From: Paraburkholderia solitsugae
Lineage (GTDB): Bacteria > Pseudomonadota > Gammaproteobacteria > Burkholderiales > Burkholderiaceae
Direction: 5' to 3'
Assembly: GCF_013177695.1 (NCBI RefSeq)
Contig: NZ_WOEY01000136.1
Span: forward strand, 1-35,533
DNA length: 35,533 bases
Shown here: one piece after another, positions 33,250 to 35,533 of the stretch
Layout: every line of letters starts with the position of its first letter
Position numbering within the stretch: position 1 is the first letter of the stretch
Program-made: the position numbers and the translations under genes
The notes under the pieces: generated by a model
What the model was told of the DNA's origin: nothing
Database searches by the model: none
Seen by the model: only the letters and a program-made list of their open reading frames with translations

Positions 33250-34188
33250 TCACCCGTTTTCCGCGCCAAGCGTTTCGCCGAAGCGGGACATGCCCGCGAG
33301 CGGGCCCGTTTCCGTCGATTCGACCAGGTAGTCGAGGAAGGTCCGCACAGAGGGCGACGTGCGTCGCGCGCGTTCGAAGAGCACATTCACGGGCGCAGGC
33401 GCTGTCTCGTAGTCCTGAAGGATACGCCGCAGCCGCCCGCGCTCGATGTCGTCCGCCACTTGCCACGACGGGGCGCGCACGATGCCCGCACCGTCGATCG
33501 CCGCGGCCGCGAGAACGTCGAGCGCGTTGGCCCAGAGGCGGCCTGTAATGCGGGCGGAATGACGAGTGCCTGCGGACTTGAAGCGCCAATCGACAGGGCC
33601 AGGCCGGTCGGAGAAAACGAGGCAGTCGTGCAGGCGCAGCTCGTCAGGCGAGCAAGGCACGCCGCGGCGCTCGATATAGGACTGCGCGGCGCAAACGATC
33701 ATGCGCACGTCGCCGAGCTTGCGTGCCACGAGCGCCGAATCGGGCAGGCGGCCCACGCGAATCGCGAGGTGGATGTCCTCCTCGACGAGATTCACGGCGC
33801 GGTCGATCAGCAGCAGCTCGACCGAAACTGCGGTGTGGCGCGCAAGGAAGCACGGCAGGAGCGGCGCGATCACGGTTCGGCCAAGGAGCGTGGGTGCAGC
33901 GATGCGCAAACGGCCCACCGGCTCGCTGCGGCCCGCACTGAGCAACGCGCCCACTTCGTCCAGCTCCGCGAGGATCGACTTCGCGCGCTCGAAAAAGAGG
34001 CGCCCCTCGTTCGTCAACGCAATGTGCCGTGTCGTGCGGCGCAGCAGCTGCATGCCGAATTGCTTCTCGAGCGCTGACAAGTGGCGACTCACCGAAGTCA
34101 GCGACATTGGAATCGCGCGGGCGGCGGCAGACAGACTGCCGGCTTCCACCACTCGGAGAAACACATTCATCGCGTCGAATCGGTCCAT
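33250..34188 (-). CDS. LysR-family transcriptional regulator (divergent from MFS)
   Basis: A 312-residue LysR-type regulator. The helix-turn-helix is at about residues 3-60 (MNVFLRVVEAGSLSAAARAIPMSLTSVSRHLSALEKQFGMQLLRRTTR) and the effector domain starts near residue 92 (GRLRIAAPTLLGRTVIAPLLPCFLARH). The sequence type is the large DsdC/AaeR-like branch common in Burkholderia. It is divergent from the MFS gene at the window's right end with 161 bases between starts, suggesting it controls that transporter. Convergent with the STAND regulator, 20 bases apart. Confidence 0.92.
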   Translation of the reverse strand: MDRFDAMNVFLRVVEAGSLSAAARAIPMSLTSVSRHLSALEKQFGMQLLRRTTRHIALTNEGRLFFERAKSILAELDEVGALLSAGRSEPVGRLRIAAPTLLGRTVIAPLLPCFLARHTAVSVELLLIDRAVNLVEEDIHLAIRVGRLPDSALVARKLGDVRMIVCAAQSYIERRGVPCSPDELRLHDCLVFSDRPGPVDWRFKSAGTRHSARITGRLWANALDVLAAAAIDGAGIVRAPSWQVADDIERGRLRRILQDYETAPAPVNVLFERARRTSPSVRTFLDYLVESTETGPLAGMSRFGETLGAENG

Positions 34189-34249
34189 GGGTCACCCTTC
34201 CTTGATTCGCAAGAGTCATTACTGCTTTATGACCGTACTCCCGCTTTCA

Positions 34250-34266
34250 GGAATAGTCTACATTCC
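34250..34266. promoter_or_regulatory. dyad in LysR/MFS divergent region
   Basis: GGAAT-N7-ATTCC lies in the shared region. LysR proteins bind dyads of this general kind, but this is a short match and could be chance. Confidence 0.3.
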
Positions 34267-34349
34267 CCTTTGAGCAAACCGCAAAAGCCCGCGCGCCACG
34301 CCCGGAGCGCGTGAGCCCTTCGAACATTTCCGGCAAAGGATGGGCGCAG

Positions 34350-35533
34350 ATGAAGCAGTCGATCTACTGGGTCATGGCACTCGCCGCCGGGCTCGTCGTC
34401 GCCAACAACTATTACAACCAGCCGCTGCTCGTCGATTTCGCGCATACGTTCAGGGTTACTGAAGGTCAGGCCGGCGCGGTTTCCATCGCCGCGCAGGCTG
34501 GTTATGCGCTCGGCCTGCTCTTCTTCATTCCGCTCGGCGACAAGGTCGAGCTTCGCAAGCTATTCGCGTTCACGTTGGCGGCGTCCGTCGTCGCGCTCGT
34601 CGCGATGGCGGCGGCGCCCACGCTGCCTTGGGCCGTGGCGGCGAGCTTTGCCGCGGGCATGGCAAGTGTGGCACCGCAACTGCTCACGCCTCTTGCGGCG
34701 CAGATTGCAGGACCCCAAGGCCGCGGCAAGGCCGTCGGAATCGTGATGTTGGGCCTGCTTTGCGGCATCCTCGTCTCTGCACGGTATCGGGCGTGATCGC
34801 TGCGTATTTCGGATGGCGCGCCGTCTACGCCTTCGCGGCAGTCGCGATGGTGGCCGTTGCCGCCATGCTTGCGCGCGTGCTTCCACGCGTCGAGCCGACC
34901 TTCTCGGGCAGCTATGGTGCGTTGATGCGTTCGCTGTTTGCGTTGCTGCGCGAGGAGCCCGTCGTACGACAGACCGCTTCGATCGCGGCGTTGCAATTTG
35001 CCGCATTCAGCGCCTTCTGGACGACGCTCGCGTTTCACCTGCACGGCCTCAACGCCAGTTACGGCAGCGAGACGGCCGGATTGTTCGGGCTCGTCGGTGT
35101 CGCCGGCGCGAGCGCGTCCTATGCCGTGGGAAAGCTGGCCGATGCGCACGATCCACGTCGCGTCATTCTCGCCGCCAGCATCGTCTTCATCGCCTCGTAT
35201 GTGCTGCTTGCCTGGAAAGGCGCGAGCATCGGCGGGCTAATCGTCGGCGTGATCCTGCTCGACCTCGGCTTGCAAAGCTCGCATGTCTCGAACATGGCGC
35301 GCAACCTGGCGGTTCGGAGCACGGCGATGGGCCGCGCCAACACGCTTTATATGACGATCCGCTTTGCGGGCGGGGCGATCGGCGCGACGCTTGGCAACTA
35401 TGCCTGGAGCGTGTGGCATTGGCCGGGCGTGTGTGGCGTTGGGCTCGTCTTTGCCAGCGCCGCGATGCTGCTGCAGATCGCTCCCGCGTCCGGCCAGCGA
35501 CGGCTTGCGGCGGAGCGCGAGAAAAGCGCTGAC
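34350..35533 (+). pseudogene. frameshifted MFS transporter, also cut by window end
   Basis: The first reading frame (ATG at 34350, AAAGGA nine bases upstream; a GTG at 34311 is an alternative) gives an N-terminal MFS half with LVVANNYYNQPLLVDF and GKAVGIVMLGLLCGILVS, then diverges to a stop at 34796. From 34781 a frame one base away continues the same protein (TVSGVIAAYFGWRAVYAF and onward) with no stop through 35533. Comparison with the MFS gene at 29139-30389 (GLLCGILLGRAVGG) shows that one base is missing between 34778 and 34779; adding a C gives VSRTVSG. This is either a real inactivating deletion or a sequencing error. Otherwise the two halves look intact, with about 12 hydrophobic segments, YnfM-like. 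Confidence 0.85.

Overview
The window is 35.5 kb of GC-rich DNA with dense gene packing. It looks like accessory metabolic DNA from a Burkholderiaceae betaproteobacterium, most likely Paraburkholderia, Caballeronia or a relative, possibly from a secondary chromosome or megaplasmid. That placement is an inference from the OmpC-type porin, the many LysR/AraC/GntR/LacI regulators each next to a small catabolic or transport operon, and the GC-rich third positions. I see no rRNA, tRNA, CRISPR array, insertion sequence or phage gene.

Left part (1-7.4 kb): a NudC-type NAD diphosphatase, a second small Nudix hydrolase, a LysR/LysE divergent pair (regulator and amino-acid-type exporter), then a leftward three-gene set of a YbaK/ProX-like protein, a triple-BON-domain protein and an exported TPR protein with seven tandem 46-residue repeats.

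Polyamine part (7.4-10.7 kb): a GcvA-like LysR regulator, an agmatine deiminase and a PotF-like periplasmic polyamine-binding protein, with no permease genes and no aguB nearby.

Ketone/alcohol part (10.9-17.7 kb): an AraC regulator diverges from an operon of coniferyl-aldehyde-type dehydrogenase, GMC alcohol dehydrogenase and an 838-residue fusion of a Baeyer-Villiger-type flavin monooxygenase with an HSL-type ester hydrolase. Together these could turn a ketone into an ester, cut the ester, and oxidise the alcohol to an acid.

Central catabolic part (17.8-29.1 kb): a leftward operon (MhpA-like FAD hydroxylase, SMP-30 lactonase, HpsN-type histidinol-dehydrogenase homologue, SDR, AAHS-type MFS transporter, then a porin) and a rightward operon (fumarylacetoacetate-hydrolase-family enzyme, extradiol dioxygenase), with a LacI and a GntR regulator between them. 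An identical AT-rich 12-mer lies once in the hydroxylase/LacI promoter region and twice in the GntR/FAH promoter region, which suggests one regulator ties both operons together. The enzyme set implies breakdown of a hydroxylated aromatic compound with an oxidisable or lactone-forming side chain. I cannot name the substrate; this is the best candidate here for an undescribed pathway.

Right part (29.1-35.5 kb): an MFS transporter diverges from a 907-residue winged-helix/STAND ATPase regulator across a perfect 20-bp palindrome. Then come a LysR regulator and a divergent MFS gene that carries a one-base frameshift and runs off the window end.
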